NCBI RefSeq assembly: GCF_000472445.1
Contig: NZ_AXAJ01000001.1
Location: 124,643-188,642, forward strand
Reading direction: 5' to 3'
DNA length: 64,000 bases
DNA from: Burkholderia sp. WSM2230
Lineage (GTDB): Bacteria; Pseudomonadota; Gammaproteobacteria; Burkholderiales; Burkholderiaceae
Below the pieces are notes generated by a model, which saw only the letters and a program-made list of their open reading frames with translations, did no database searches and was not told the DNA's origin. The position numbers were made by a program, and so were the translations under genes. Position 1 is the first letter of the stretch. Each line of letters opens with the position of its first letter. Of the stretch, positions 16,716 through 25,325 are shown piece by piece.

Positions 16716-18188
16716 CTAGCGCGCCGGATCAGGCATCGAGCGAGCCAGAGTCGTCAAGCTGTCCGCAAGCCGTCCGGTCTGACTGTCATCGAGCGTCATG
16801 ACGACTTCGATAACTTCTCTAGCTGCATTCGCCAGTGCCGGCGCCGCTTCGCCGCGTTCGTCAAGGCCGATCATCACGTTGAACTTGCCGTAGATCTGTT
16901 CGTCGGAGAAGAGCGTAGCGTGCGTCCACGGATCGCCGAGCGAGTGATCTGCCGTAGCGCTGAAAATCTGTCCTCGCGCATGGATGTCCACGCCACCGGG
17001 CACGCCGCGCCATTGACCACCTGTCATCCATTCCGCGATATTCGACGACGTGGGCTCGGGCACTACCTCAACCCGGTTACGGAAGGCGGCTATGCGCTCG
17101 TCGCGCATCGTCTGTTGTTCGTACCATCTGGGGCCGGCCGGTACGTCGTATGCAACTGCAGCAAAGGCGTGAGCATGGCTGAATTCCGCGCTAAGAGGAT
17201 CGCCAGGCTGCTGTTCACGGAAGATGGAAGTCAGAGCAAAAGGATTAGCCCGTACTGTAACCCGCTCGATTTCTTCTGGCCGCAACTCGTGCTGGGCTCG
17301 CAATTGAGTGAAGGCGGTGAGTGGGTGATGAATCCAGCGGCAGCATGGCCATGGTTTGTAGGTGGTGTTGAGGATCTGCCAGTCACTCCCGAGGCCGGCC
17401 ATTAGCGCTTCGTCGTCGTGAGTAGGAGAGCCGTAGAATTTCCAGAATGCGTTTTGTCCATCGAGAATGTCCTTGAAGCCAGTACTGCCCAAGCGTGCAA
17501 GCAACGCCGCGGACACGCCGGTCTCGGCGCACCAGCCAGCGTCCGCATACTTGTACATGGGCTGCTCGACGGATTCCGCCCACTTTCGTAGCGTCGGCTG
17601 TGGCGAGTTGCTTCCGCCAATGCCAAATGCGTGATTCGCCTGCTTTGCGTCGAGGCCAGCAATGTTCGTCGACGCGCCGATGGCGGCCCACGTGATGGTC
17701 GCCGCCGGTCCGCCCAGTTCGTTCCAGCCAATCACCTTGCCGTTCTCGATCTGCATGGGTGCACCCATCCAGCTGCCGATCCGCGCGCCGACGTCGAAGC
17801 CGACCGCTATAGCCGTCAGCAAGTCGCGCCCACTGCGTCGATAGAGCTCAGCAAGCGCCAACGCTGAAAAGACCGTCGCGTTGCCGAAATGCGTCGAGGT
17901 TGGAAAGGTGTCGTCTGCATCCAGCACATTGGCGAGCCGTGCATTCGCGTATGCGGCGGCGGTGACCGAACTGCGTTGCGTCTTGCCGAGAATGGTCGCG
18001 TCTGGATTGCCGCCGAGAGTACTCACATATTCGAGAGCAATGCGGCCGCTGTCCGTACCGACCGCTCCCAGCGCACAGCCGAGCGTGTCAAGAAGAAGTC
18101 GCTTGCTCTCGGCCACAACGGGTGATGGAAGATCGTCAAACCGTGTCTTCGCTACGAAGTCGGCAAGTCTTTGTGTGAGGCTCGTCAT
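16716..18188 (-). CDS. MmgE/PrpD family protein
   Basis: A 490-residue member of the MmgE/PrpD superfamily, which includes 2-methylcitrate dehydratase, cis-aconitate decarboxylase and iminodisuccinate epimerase. It shows SKRLLLDTLGCALGA near the N-terminus, then NVLDADDTFPTSTHFGN and the YKPWPCCRWIHHPLTA block, all normal for the family. I chose the ATG at 18188 because GGAGGGA stands about six bases upstream; the frame continues to 18209. It follows the ETF genes on the same strand and is convergent with the PrpF gene 96 bases away. PrpF and MmgE/PrpD enzymes act on related tricarboxylates, so the two convergent operons probably serve one pathway. Confidence 0.9.
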   Translation of the reverse strand: MTSLTQRLADFVAKTRFDDLPSPVVAESKRLLLDTLGCALGAVGTDSGRIALEYVSTLGGNPDATILGKTQRSSVTAAAYANARLANVLDADDTFPTSTHFGNATVFSALALAELYRRSGRDLLTAIAVGFDVGARIGSWMGAPMQIENGKVIGWNELGGPAATITWAAIGASTNIAGLDAKQANHAFGIGGSNSPQPTLRKWAESVEQPMYKYADAGWCAETGVSAALLARLGSTGFKDILDGQNAFWKFYGSPTHDDEALMAGLGSDWQILNTTYKPWPCCRWIHHPLTAFTQLRAQHELRPEEIERVTVRANPFALTSIFREQQPGDPLSAEFSHAHAFAAVAYDVPAGPRWYEQQTMRDERIAAFRNRVEVVPEPTSSNIAEWMTGGQWRGVPGGVDIHARGQIFSATADHSLGDPWTHATLFSDEQIYGKFNVMIGLDERGEAAPALANAAREVIEVVMTLDDSQTGRLADSLTTLARSMPDPAR

Positions 18189-18239
18189 GTCGCGCTCCCT
18201 CCTGTACACAGTGTTTATGTGCTGGTTTGCCGGCTTTGG

Positions 18240-19169
18240 TTAAAGCGAGTTTTCCAGCTCAGGCAAGACTTCGAACAGGTCCGCCACGAGCCCATAGTCC
18301 GCCACCTGAAAGATGGGCGCATCGGCGTCCTTATTGATTGCGACAATGATTCTGGAATCCTTCATGCCCGCCAGATGCTGGATTGCCCCGGAAATGCCGA
18401 GTGCAATGTAGAGCTGCGGCGCGACGATTTTTCCGGTCTGGCCGACTTGCATGTCGTTTGGTGCAAAACCCGCGTCGACCGCTGCCCGCGAGGCGCCGAC
18501 TGCCGCGCCGAGTTTGTCGGCGAGAGGGTAGAGCAAACCGAAGTTCTCGCTGCTTTGCATTCCTCGGCCGCCGGACACAACAACCTTCGCGGCTGTCAAA
18601 TCAGGACGATCGCTCACAGCAAGCTGCTGGTCGACAAGGACGGACAGGCCAGAGTCGCCTGAACCCGCGACATGTTCGACGGGAGCAGCGTCTTGTCCGA
18701 TGGTCGCTGCATCAAAAGCGGTGCCACGCACGGTAATCAGTTTTATTGCAGCCGAGGACTGGACCGTTGCGATAGCGTTGCCCGCGTAGATCGGGCGCTT
18801 GAAAGTGTCTGCACTGATCACCTCGATGATCTCGGAGATCTGATCGGTACCCAGAAGTGCCGCAACGCGAGGCAGGAAGTTCTTTCCGTGAGTGGTGGCG
18901 GCCGCGAGGACATGGCTATACGAAGGTGCGATTCCCGCAATCAACGGCGCAATGTTTTCCGGCAATTGATGAGCGTAAGCCGTGTCGTCGACGCTCAGAA
19001 CCCTGGACACACCTTCGATTTTCGCTGCAGCCTCGGCCACTCCACTGACGTTCTGACCCGCGACCAGCAGCACAACTTCCCCGCCGATCTTTCGCGCGGC
19101 AGAAACTGTGTTCAGTGTGACAGCGCCTAGAGCGCCGTGCTCGTGATCGGCAATGACAAGGATAGCCAT
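18240..19169 (-). CDS. etfA: electron transfer flavoprotein alpha subunit
   Basis: A 309-residue ETF alpha subunit. With ETF beta it carries electrons from acyl-CoA dehydrogenases to ETF:ubiquinone oxidoreductase and binds FAD. The C-terminal FAD domain contains [43 protein letters not shown] and the near-invariant [12 protein letters not shown], ending in [20 protein letters not shown]. Its ATG overlaps the etfB stop by one base (TAATG). Housekeeping ETF genes usually sit elsewhere with a dehydrogenase, and none is in the window, so this looks like a pathway-specific copy. Confidence 0.96.
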   Translation of the reverse strand: MAILVIADHEHGALGAVTLNTVSAARKIGGEVVLLVAGQNVSGVAEAAAKIEGVSRVLSVDDTAYAHQLPENIAPLIAGIAPSYSHVLAAATTHGKNFLPRVAALLGTDQISEIIEVISADTFKRPIYAGNAIATVQSSAAIKLITVRGTAFDAATIGQDAAPVEHVAGSGDSGLSVLVDQQLAVSDRPDLTAAKVVVSGGRGMQSSENFGLLYPLADKLGAAVGASRAAVDAGFAPNDMQVGQTGKIVAPQLYIALGISGAIQHLAGMKDSRIIVAINKDADAPIFQVADYGLVADLFEVLPELENSL

Positions 19170-19918
19170 TAGATGACCCTCGCTTCGTTCTTGAGCTTTT
19201 CCGTCAGTTCTGCGACCGAAGCGACCTTGACGCCGGCGCTGCGAATCGCCGGTGCCTCGACTTTCAAGGTCTTCACGGTCGAAGACATCGACACGCCGAG
19301 CGAGTTTGCGCTAACCACTTCGAGCGGCTTCTTTTTCGCCTTCATGATGCTCGGCAAAGTCGTGTAACGCGGTTCATTCAGGCGCAGGTCCGCGGTGACG
19401 ATCGCGGGCAGATTGAGCGCAACCGTCTGCAGGCCGCCGTCGATCTCACGAGTGACATTGATCCTTTCGCCGGCGACCTCGACTCTGGAGGCGAATGTAC
19501 CTTGAGCGTAGCCAGTCAGTGCGGCCAGCATCTGACCTGTCTGGTTGTTATCGCTGTCGATAGCCTGTTTTCCAAGAATCGTAATGAGCGGTTGTTCTCT
19601 ATCGACAATGGCCTTGAGCAGTCGAGCCACCGCCAGCGAGCCCAATGTTTCGCCGCTTTCGATCAGAATTGCGCGATCAGCGCCGAGTGCGAGCGCCGTG
19701 CGTAGCTGTTCCTGAGCCTGACTGGGGCCCACGGAGACCACGACAACTTCATTTGCGATTCCTTTTTCCTTGAGTCGCACGGCCTCTTCCACCGCGATCT
19801 CGCAGAAAGGATTCATCGACATCTTGACGTTCGCGAGGTCCACACCGCTGTTGTCCGCGCTGACACGAACCTTGACGTTGTAGTCGACCACCCGCTTGAT
19901 AGCGACCAGAACTTTCAT
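19169..19918 (-). CDS. etfB: electron transfer flavoprotein beta subunit
   Basis: A 249-residue ETF beta subunit, the AMP-binding partner of the alpha subunit encoded just downstream. It begins [19 protein letters not shown], shows [17 protein letters not shown] and the signature segment [18 protein letters not shown], and ends with the [13 protein letters not shown] motif that contains the docking loop for dehydrogenases. The length is normal. It starts the minus-strand etfB-etfA-mmgE operon. The 149-base gap to the TetR gene upstream presumably holds its promoter; GTTGACCAC is visible there, but no clear operator. Confidence 0.96.
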   Translation of the reverse strand: MKVLVAIKRVVDYNVKVRVSADNSGVDLANVKMSMNPFCEIAVEEAVRLKEKGIANEVVVVSVGPSQAQEQLRTALALGADRAILIESGETLGSLAVARLLKAIVDREQPLITILGKQAIDSDNNQTGQMLAALTGYAQGTFASRVEVAGERINVTREIDGGLQTVALNLPAIVTADLRLNEPRYTTLPSIMKAKKKPLEVVSANSLGVSMSSTVKTLKVEAPAIRSAGVKVASVAELTEKLKNEARVI

Positions 19919-20067
19919 GCCATCTGCCTCATCTTTACAACTCCGTTTTCAACTCAGGACATAGTCCAAGTTGACCACTTATTTTCGAGGCGCGCCAATA
20001 GCTTTATATTTTCAGATGATCGAATAAACGTATGGAAGACATGCGTGCTGTGCGGCGAGTGCGCGGC

Positions 20068-20727
20068 TTATTGAGGCGCTGTACTGATGGCTTTCCACAC
20101 GACTCTCGTCGCTGTACGGAAGGCCGCAACGTCGAAGCCAGTGGAACTCGAGCGCCGCAGGAAAACGATCAGGCCCTCCCAGTGCGAGTAAAGCAGTGCA
20201 CCGCGCAGACGGCATTCGTCGACAGACAACGAGCCATTGATCTGTGCCACCAGACCGCTAAACAACGCCTGGAAGTCCTTGCTCACCCTGGTCATCAAAT
20301 CGCGTACGGCGGGTTGATGCTCTGCGAGGCACCAGCATTCGAATGCAAATGGGCTGACAACGTTGTTGGCGTCCGTCAATGCGTCGAAGACGTCATCCAG
20401 AACCGCCTCCAGTCGTGCCCCAGGGGATAGTGCGGGATCGTGGGACAGCAAGCGGTATTGCTCCAGATATCTCCGGGCGACTTCTTCAATGGTGGCTAGC
20501 AGCAACGCGTCACGACTCCCGAAGTAATGCTGCAAGGTGCCAAGACGAATCTGCGCTTCCGCTGCGACGCGCCGCTGCGTGAATCCCGCGTTTCCCTCAG
20601 ATGCAAACACACGGATCGACGCCTCGAGAATTTCAGGTACGCGCGTCGACCTGTTGCCACGTTGCCGCAGAGGCGACTGCGGATCGTGTCCGCCGAGTTC
20701 CGCAGAGCTTAGAGAGATGTTTTTCAT
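20068..20727 (-). CDS. TetR family transcriptional regulator
   Basis: A 219-residue TetR-type repressor. The HTH lies at about residues 50-70 (FTQRRVAAEAQIRLGTLQHYFGSR), preceded by a helix with RVFASEGNAG. The C-terminal domain is alpha-helical, with FECWCLAEHQPAVRDLM typical of ligand-binding regulators of fatty-acid or aromatic catabolism. It sits upstream of the ETF-MmgE operon on the same strand. Two GGTC-N4-GACC inverted repeats at 20931-20965, in the divergent gap, are good operator candidates for this protein. Confidence 0.9.
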   Translation of the reverse strand: MKNISLSSAELGGHDPQSPLRQRGNRSTRVPEILEASIRVFASEGNAGFTQRRVAAEAQIRLGTLQHYFGSRDALLLATIEEVARRYLEQYRLLSHDPALSPGARLEAVLDDVFDALTDANNVVSPFAFECWCLAEHQPAVRDLMTRVSKDFQALFSGLVAQINGSLSVDECRLRGALLYSHWEGLIVFLRRSSSTGFDVAAFRTATRVVWKAISTAPQ

Positions 20728-21031
20728 CTATGACATTCGATGGGTTGAGTTCGGCGGCTGCGAGCCGCGTGATGCCGCTAATTGCACGCGCCGATGCATC
20801 GCAGAAAGCGTGAAGCTGTTCATATCTGTTCCCGGTCAAGTGTATAGCACGCTCCGGCAGTGCGAGCATATAGCCCATGAAAACCCCTTGAGTTTAGGGG
20901 TAAACGCGTAGGTTCTCTTCCTTGATTATGGGTCAAGCGACCATTACCATTGGTCAATGGACCAAATAAGTGGCGTTGTTGATCGGCACGAATCGGGTTC
21001 TCATCGTCGCTATTGAGCAGTGGAGTTCGCT
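20728..21031. other. intergenic region with hairpins and operator-like repeats
   Basis: No gene is seen in these 304 bases. Besides the GGTC-N4-GACC pair it has an ACCCCT/AGGGGT stem with a 7-base loop (20883-20901), overlapping a GTTTA-GGGG-TAAAC palindrome (20892-20905). The gap separates the TetR gene from the small ORF at 21032 and so should hold both promoters. Confidence 0.4.
20931..20965. promoter_or_regulatory. tandem inverted repeats, probable TetR operator
   Basis: The first site is GGTC-AAGC-GACC (20931-20942). The second is larger, TTGGTC-AATG-GACCAA (20950-20965). Their GGTC starts are 21 bases apart, two helical turns, so two dimers could bind one face of the DNA. The sites lie about 210 bases upstream of the TetR start and 70 bases before the ORF at 21032, so they could control both directions. 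Confidence 0.5.
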
Positions 21032-21280
21032 ATGGACAGCGGCAGTACATCATTACGTTGGTTAGTCGAAAAGTGGCTACAACCCAATGCGGCAACGCCC
21101 GCTCGAGTGGTCCGCGTGAAGCACGGCCGGGCGCGATCCACACGCTGCGTCCGTGTTGAGATCAGTCGTTCATCAGACGTATTCTCGGTTTTCTTTTTCC
21201 GGCATGACGACGGCTCGTGGTGCGTGTTTCCGCCCCATACCCATGGTCCTACAATGGCCGCACACCGGTTTGCTAATTGA
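21032..21280 (+). CDS. small hypothetical protein
   Basis: An 82-residue basic protein of unknown function. It has WLVEKWLQPNAATPARVVRV, then FSVFFFRHDDGSWCVFPP near the end. I judge it real because GGAG lies six bases before the ATG at 21032, the reading frame has strongly GC-biased third positions in part, and the FFFRHDDGxWCVFPP block looks like a conserved motif of short Burkholderia proteins seen upstream of regulators. It precedes the AraC gene by 27 bases and may be cotranscribed with it. No domain is recognised. Confidence 0.5.
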   Translation: MDSGSTSLRWLVEKWLQPNAATPARVVRVKHGRARSTRCVRVEISRSSDVFSVFFFRHDDGSWCVFPPHTHGPTMAAHRFAN

Positions 21281-21307
21281 GGAATAAAAAACCTGGGATG
21301 GTCTCAA

Positions 21308-22231
21308 GTGGACTTGCTGACTGATATCGTCAGATTGATGCGTCCGCAGTCGGTTTTGTGGCGCACTCTTGAAGAACAGGGACGCTGGGGAATGAGCGTT
21401 CCTCGCCGCGACGAGCCGGTCTTTTGCCTGGTCGTCGCGGGCCATTGCTGTTTCGTGCCGCCAAAAGGGTCGCCGTTGCTCTTGCGGCAAGGTGACTTCG
21501 TGATGTTGAACGCAACCTCGCGCTATTCGTTGGGAAGCGGGTTGGACGTCATGCCGGCACTGGCCGCACTCTCTGTCGACGCCCAGCAGGCGGACTATGT
21601 CCGCTGGAACGACGGTAAAGGCGGGGATGAAGTGCGTCTCGTCGGCGGGTATTTCCAGGTCGAACCTGAGCACTCCGAGCTTCTCACGAGTTTGCTGCCG
21701 GATCTTCTCTATCTCCGGTCTTCCGATGAGGAAGCCGGACGTCTGACCCGCATCGTCGAATTGATCGGTGAAGAATCGCTGTGTCAATTGGCCGGACGGG
21801 AACTGGTAATGGGCCGCCTGGTGGAGATCATGCTGGTCGAAGTGTTGCGCCGTCCGATGCTGAAAATCGAGGGGCAACGGACCGGCTGGCTTAGCGGCAT
21901 GGCCGATCCACAGATTGCGATGTCGCTGCAAAAGATGCACGCCGACGTTGCGCATCATTGGACGGTGGAAACCCTCGCAAAGCAAGTCGGCATGTCACGG
22001 GCCGTGTTCGCGCGCCGCTTTGCCGAGTGCGTCGGGCTGGCTCCTGCCACTTACCTTTCGAACTGGCGCATCGCGCTTGCCAAAGATGCGCTGCTAAACA
22101 CCGACCGCTCGGTAAACGACATCGGTCTCTCGATCGGCTATCTGTCCGATAGCGCGTTCAGCACTGCGTTCAGCCGCATCGTCGGATCGTCTCCCGCGTC
22201 CTTCCGGCGCGAGGGGAGGACGGCGTCCTGA
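21308..22231 (+). CDS. AraC family transcriptional regulator
   Basis: A 307-residue AraC-type activator with an N-terminal cupin-like effector domain (roughly 1-190, with FVVAGHCCFVPP-like beta segments and LLRQGDFVMLN) and a C-terminal pair of HTHs (WTVETLAKQVGMSRAVFARR and VNDIGLSIGYLSDSAFSTAF). The start is a GTG. Regulators of this cupin-6 type normally activate neighbouring genes. The two-block element found just 28 bases after its stop, upstream of the porin, and again at 12632, is a reasonable target. Binding itself is inference. Confidence 0.92.
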   Translation: MDLLTDIVRLMRPQSVLWRTLEEQGRWGMSVPRRDEPVFCLVVAGHCCFVPPKGSPLLLRQGDFVMLNATSRYSLGSGLDVMPALAALSVDAQQADYVRWNDGKGGDEVRLVGGYFQVEPEHSELLTSLLPDLLYLRSSDEEAGRLTRIVELIGEESLCQLAGRELVMGRLVEIMLVEVLRRPMLKIEGQRTGWLSGMADPQIAMSLQKMHADVAHHWTVETLAKQVGMSRAVFARRFAECVGLAPATYLSNWRIALAKDALLNTDRSVNDIGLSIGYLSDSAFSTAFSRIVGSSPASFRREGRTAS

Positions 22232-22572
22232 GCGAGCTATCGGGGGATCTGCTCGTTTCATCGTTTTTTAGTATTGTCCCTTCTTTTAGACACGCCGTAT
22301 CGTTTGCACATCATCACCGCCTTGCTGTCACTGTTGACCTGCAGTCGGGAAGCGGGGCTGAGGCGCGGCTCAATGATTGCCGATGGCGTTAGTAGTAGTT
22401 CTAAGTATTAGTGGGTGAAATTGATCGTGCGATCACTGTCCGCATCGTTCCATGCGTGTGCGGCAGGGGCCGACAAGAAAATTATGCATCTTCGGGGTTG
22501 GCGATAAAAAGAAAAAATCTTGGGAAGCCCCGAAAGATTTGCAGATCCATTAAATCAGAGAAGGAGACAGGA
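22232..22572. other. long porin leader region
   Basis: This 341-base gap between the AraC gene and the porin start contains copy 2 of the two-block element at its left end. An AT-rich stretch follows (AAAAAGAAAAAATC at about 22507-22521) and AAGGAG precedes the porin ATG. No gene was found. The distance from the element to the porin ATG (260 bases) implies either a long 5' untranslated leader or a second promoter. Confidence 0.4.
22260..22312 (+). promoter_or_regulatory. two-block upstream element shared with the 12763 operon (copy 2)
   Basis: Block A is ATCGTTTTTTAGTATT at 22260-22275, identical to 12632-12647. Block B is CCGTATCGTTTGCACATC at 22295-22312, which differs from 12668-12685 at two positions. 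The 19-base linker is unlike the other copy apart from a CCC triplet near its start. It begins 28 bases after the AraC stop, on the same strand as the porin. Confidence 0.6.
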
Positions 22573-23790
22573 ATGAACCACCCGAGGTTGATGTTGGCGT
22601 CCGCTGCCTTATTCGTTTCCCAGGTTGCGTCGGCTCAAAGCAGCGTAACGCTCTATGGCGTGATCGATTTCGGCTTGAACTTCGTCAACAATGCGCAGAC
22701 TGTTGCTAACGGCAGTCGAACGGGCCGCCATCAATATGGAATGAGCAGCAGCATCATGCAGGGCAATCGTTGGGGGTTGCGAGGGACGGAGGATCTTGGC
22801 GGTGGCTATAAGGCCATCTTTGTACTGGAGAGCGGCTTCGACGTTGGCACTGGCAGTTTCCAGCAAGGAGGCGACCTCTTTGGCCGGCAGGCGTATGTCG
22901 GAATTTCCACGCCTTATGGAACCGTAACGCTTGGACGTCAATACGATTCGGTCGTGGACTTTATCGGGCCACTCACCGGCGCGGTAGGAAACGGAACCTA
23001 TTCGTTGCACGGCAACGACATCAATAACTTTGGCAACACCTACCGTGTCAACAACGCTATCAAATTCACCTCGAATACCTACGGCGGTTTCAGAGTCGGC
23101 GGGCTGTATAGCTTTGGTGGAGTAGCGGGGTCGTTTGGAACCAATAGCGTCTTTTCATTGGGAGGTTCATACGGCTTCGGAGGATTGACGGTCGCCGCAG
23201 CTTTTCTCAGAGCACGTGATCCGAATCGGTCATTCTGGGGAAACAATGTCAATAGTTCAGCAACTGCCAGCAACCTCGGTTCGATATCCGGTGTGCAGGT
23301 CAATCCGGTGTACGGTGGATTCGCCTCGGCATCCGCTTACCAGGTAGCGGGAGCGGCTGTGCAATACGCTTTCTCCAGCGTCATTGTCGGCGCGACTTAC
23401 TCTCATATCAGCTTTCGCGACCTGAACAACCCCGCATCTGGAAACCTGGCGCTCACGAATCCTCGCGGCTATACGGGTAGCGCGTCTTTTAACAGTTATT
23501 CTGCTTTTGTACGCTACAGCCTCACACCGTTCCTGTGGCTGAATGGTTCTTACGACTACTTGACCGGCGGTGCAATCGACGGAAAAGAAGGCGCGAAATA
23601 CCACCTGATCAACGCGACCGTCGACTACTTCCTGTCAAAGCGGACAGATGTGTATTTCATGGCGAACTATCAGATCGCGTCGGGAGTCGATTCGACCGGT
23701 CAGCCCGCAGTGGCGTCATACCTGACGATCACACCTTCAAATAACTCCCGGCAAGTTGTTCTGCGTGTCGGTATGAGACATCTGTTCTAG
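22573..23790 (+). CDS. outer-membrane porin, Burkholderia OmpC-like trimeric type
   Basis: A 405-residue general porin. A signal peptide (MNHPRLMLASAALFVSQVASA) is followed by the mature start QSSVTLYGVIDFGLNF, the family signature. Typical blocks are NRWGLRGTEDLGGGYKAIFVLESGF, FGRQAYVGISTPYGTVTLGRQYDSV and a C-terminal phenylalanine in VLRVGMRHLF. I start at the ATG at 22573, eight bases after AAGGAG. It is probably the uptake channel for the substrate of the PrpF/CoA transferase pathway, because the two share an upstream element. P450 number two follows 113 bases later. Confidence 0.93.
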   Translation: MNHPRLMLASAALFVSQVASAQSSVTLYGVIDFGLNFVNNAQTVANGSRTGRHQYGMSSSIMQGNRWGLRGTEDLGGGYKAIFVLESGFDVGTGSFQQGGDLFGRQAYVGISTPYGTVTLGRQYDSVVDFIGPLTGAVGNGTYSLHGNDINNFGNTYRVNNAIKFTSNTYGGFRVGGLYSFGGVAGSFGTNSVFSLGGSYGFGGLTVAAAFLRARDPNRSFWGNNVNSSATASNLGSISGVQVNPVYGGFASASAYQVAGAAVQYAFSSVIVGATYSHISFRDLNNPASGNLALTNPRGYTGSASFNSYSAFVRYSLTPFLWLNGSYDYLTGGAIDGKEGAKYHLINATVDYFLSKRTDVYFMANYQIASGVDSTGQPAVASYLTITPSNNSRQVVLRVGMRHLF

Positions 23791-23903
23791 AACGCGTCGC
23801 CCTTTCTGTTCACCTGTTTCATGCGGCAGGCGAACCGTCTCTTGCAAATCTCAAGTAACACCGCGCTTTGCTAATTTCGCAACTTAAAAGGAGAGTGCTG
23901 AAC

Positions 23904-25145
23904 ATGTCCACTCAAGATGCAGAAATCAGGTGCCCATTTGCTCAGCAAACATTCCCTTGGCCGCGCGATGTCGAGGCGCCACTGCAGCCTCCATCACAAT
24001 ACGCCGCGGTGCGCGAAAAGGGGCCGATGGCGAAGGTCCAGCTCTGGGACGGCAGTAGCGCCTGGATCGTGACGGACATGGAACATTTCAGGGAGGTGCT
24101 GACAAACCCAAACTTCAGCGCTTCGCCACTAGTCGCAGGTTTTCCGTTTGTTACGCCAGCGCGTGCCGCGCAGTCGAAGTCGTATCAGACATTCATTACC
24201 ATGGATCCCCCCGAGCATGGGCACTATCGCCGCATGCTGACCAAGGAATTCATGGCGAAGCGTATGCAGGATCTGCGGCCGTTGGTTCAGCGCTCTTTGG
24301 ACACGCTTCTTGATGAAATGGAAAAAAACGGCGCGCCCGCAGACTTTATTAAAGACGTCGCGTTGCCGCTGCCCTCGCTGGTGATTTCTATCATGCTGGG
24401 GGTGCCGTATGAGGATCACGCAAAACTCCAGAAGTGGAGCGCGGATCGTATGAACCTGTCTATTGCTCCAGAAGCCCTGACGCGCTCGGCGAAGGAGATG
24501 ACGGACTATATCGATCAACTGTTGCGCAAGAAAGAGCAGGACCCCGGGGATGGCAGCGATCTGCTGAGCAGATTGGCGGTCGAGTGGGTGAATCCCGGCA
24601 AGCTGCCGCACGCAGAAGCAGTTCAGATGGCGACGCTGTTGTATCTCGCCGGGCATGAGACGACGGCTAACCAGATCGGTCTCGGACTACTCAGCTTGTT
24701 TCAGCATCCTGAGCAGAAGGCGGACATGATGTCGGATCCCTCTTTGGTTCGTGGGGCTGTCGAAGAAATGCTCCGTTTCCATTCGATCACGCACATGAAT
24801 TCCAACCGGGTCGCAACCGCCGATGTCACGATTGGCGGACAACTGATCCGCAAAGGAGAGGGTGTGCTTGCGCTGCTGCATGCGGCGAACCACGATCCGG
24901 TCGCGTTCCCGAATCCGGAAAGATTTGATATCCATCGCGAGAACAATGGATCCTCTCACGTAGCTTTCTCATTCGGAATTCACCAGTGCCTGGGGCAACC
25001 GTTGGCGCGGCTCGAACTTCAGGTTGTATTCGAGACCTTATTCAAACGATTTCCGAATTTGCGGTTGGCAGTTGAATTCGACGCGCTGCCTTTCAAGAGT
25101 CAATCGTTTGTTTATGGTCTCAGGGAGCTGCCGGTGAGTTGGTAA
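23904..25145 (+). CDS. cytochrome P450 monooxygenase, second copy
   Basis: A 413-residue soluble P450. The I-helix motif is AGHETT, ExxR lies in GAVEEMLRF, and the heme loop is FSFGIHQCLGQPLAR with Cys362 as ligand. Large blocks match the P450 at 6465, including MDPPEHG, RRMLTKEFMAKR and the RKGEGV-ALL-ANHD region, so these are paralogues. Unlike the first, it has no ferredoxin or reductase next to it and would have to borrow them, perhaps from the cluster at 1407-9219. The ATG at 23904 follows AAAAGGAGAG. An SDR follows after 180 bases. Substrate unknown; a related but different hydroxylation is likely. Confidence 0.93.
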   Translation: MSTQDAEIRCPFAQQTFPWPRDVEAPLQPPSQYAAVREKGPMAKVQLWDGSSAWIVTDMEHFREVLTNPNFSASPLVAGFPFVTPARAAQSKSYQTFITMDPPEHGHYRRMLTKEFMAKRMQDLRPLVQRSLDTLLDEMEKNGAPADFIKDVALPLPSLVISIMLGVPYEDHAKLQKWSADRMNLSIAPEALTRSAKEMTDYIDQLLRKKEQDPGDGSDLLSRLAVEWVNPGKLPHAEAVQMATLLYLAGHETTANQIGLGLLSLFQHPEQKADMMSDPSLVRGAVEEMLRFHSITHMNSNRVATADVTIGGQLIRKGEGVLALLHAANHDPVAFPNPERFDIHRENNGSSHVAFSFGIHQCLGQPLARLELQVVFETLFKRFPNLRLAVEFDALPFKSQSFVYGLRELPVSW

Positions 25146-25201
25146 AGGAGTACTTTCCGAACGTCAGAGAGATGGACCGGCTAATTGTTGGCGGAGTCGT
25201 T

Positions 25202-25291
25202 ATGAACTGGAAATTTGTTGCTGCAATCAATTTGCGAGAAGGCGTCGGGATCTTTTTGTCGTTCCTCGCAGATCTGGCTAGCGTGGCATAG
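25202..25291 (+). CDS. possible 29-residue small ORF between P450 and SDR
   Basis: An ATG with GGAG six bases upstream opens a 29-codon frame (MNWKFVAAINLREGVGIFL...). The peptide is moderately hydrophobic and has no recognised similarity. It fills about half of the 180-base gap. It could be a small protein, a leader peptide or chance. Confidence 0.15.
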   Translation: MNWKFVAAINLREGVGIFLSFLADLASVA

Positions 25292-25325
25292 CGGCCCTCT
25301 CCCAATTCTACGAAGGACGGGATGA

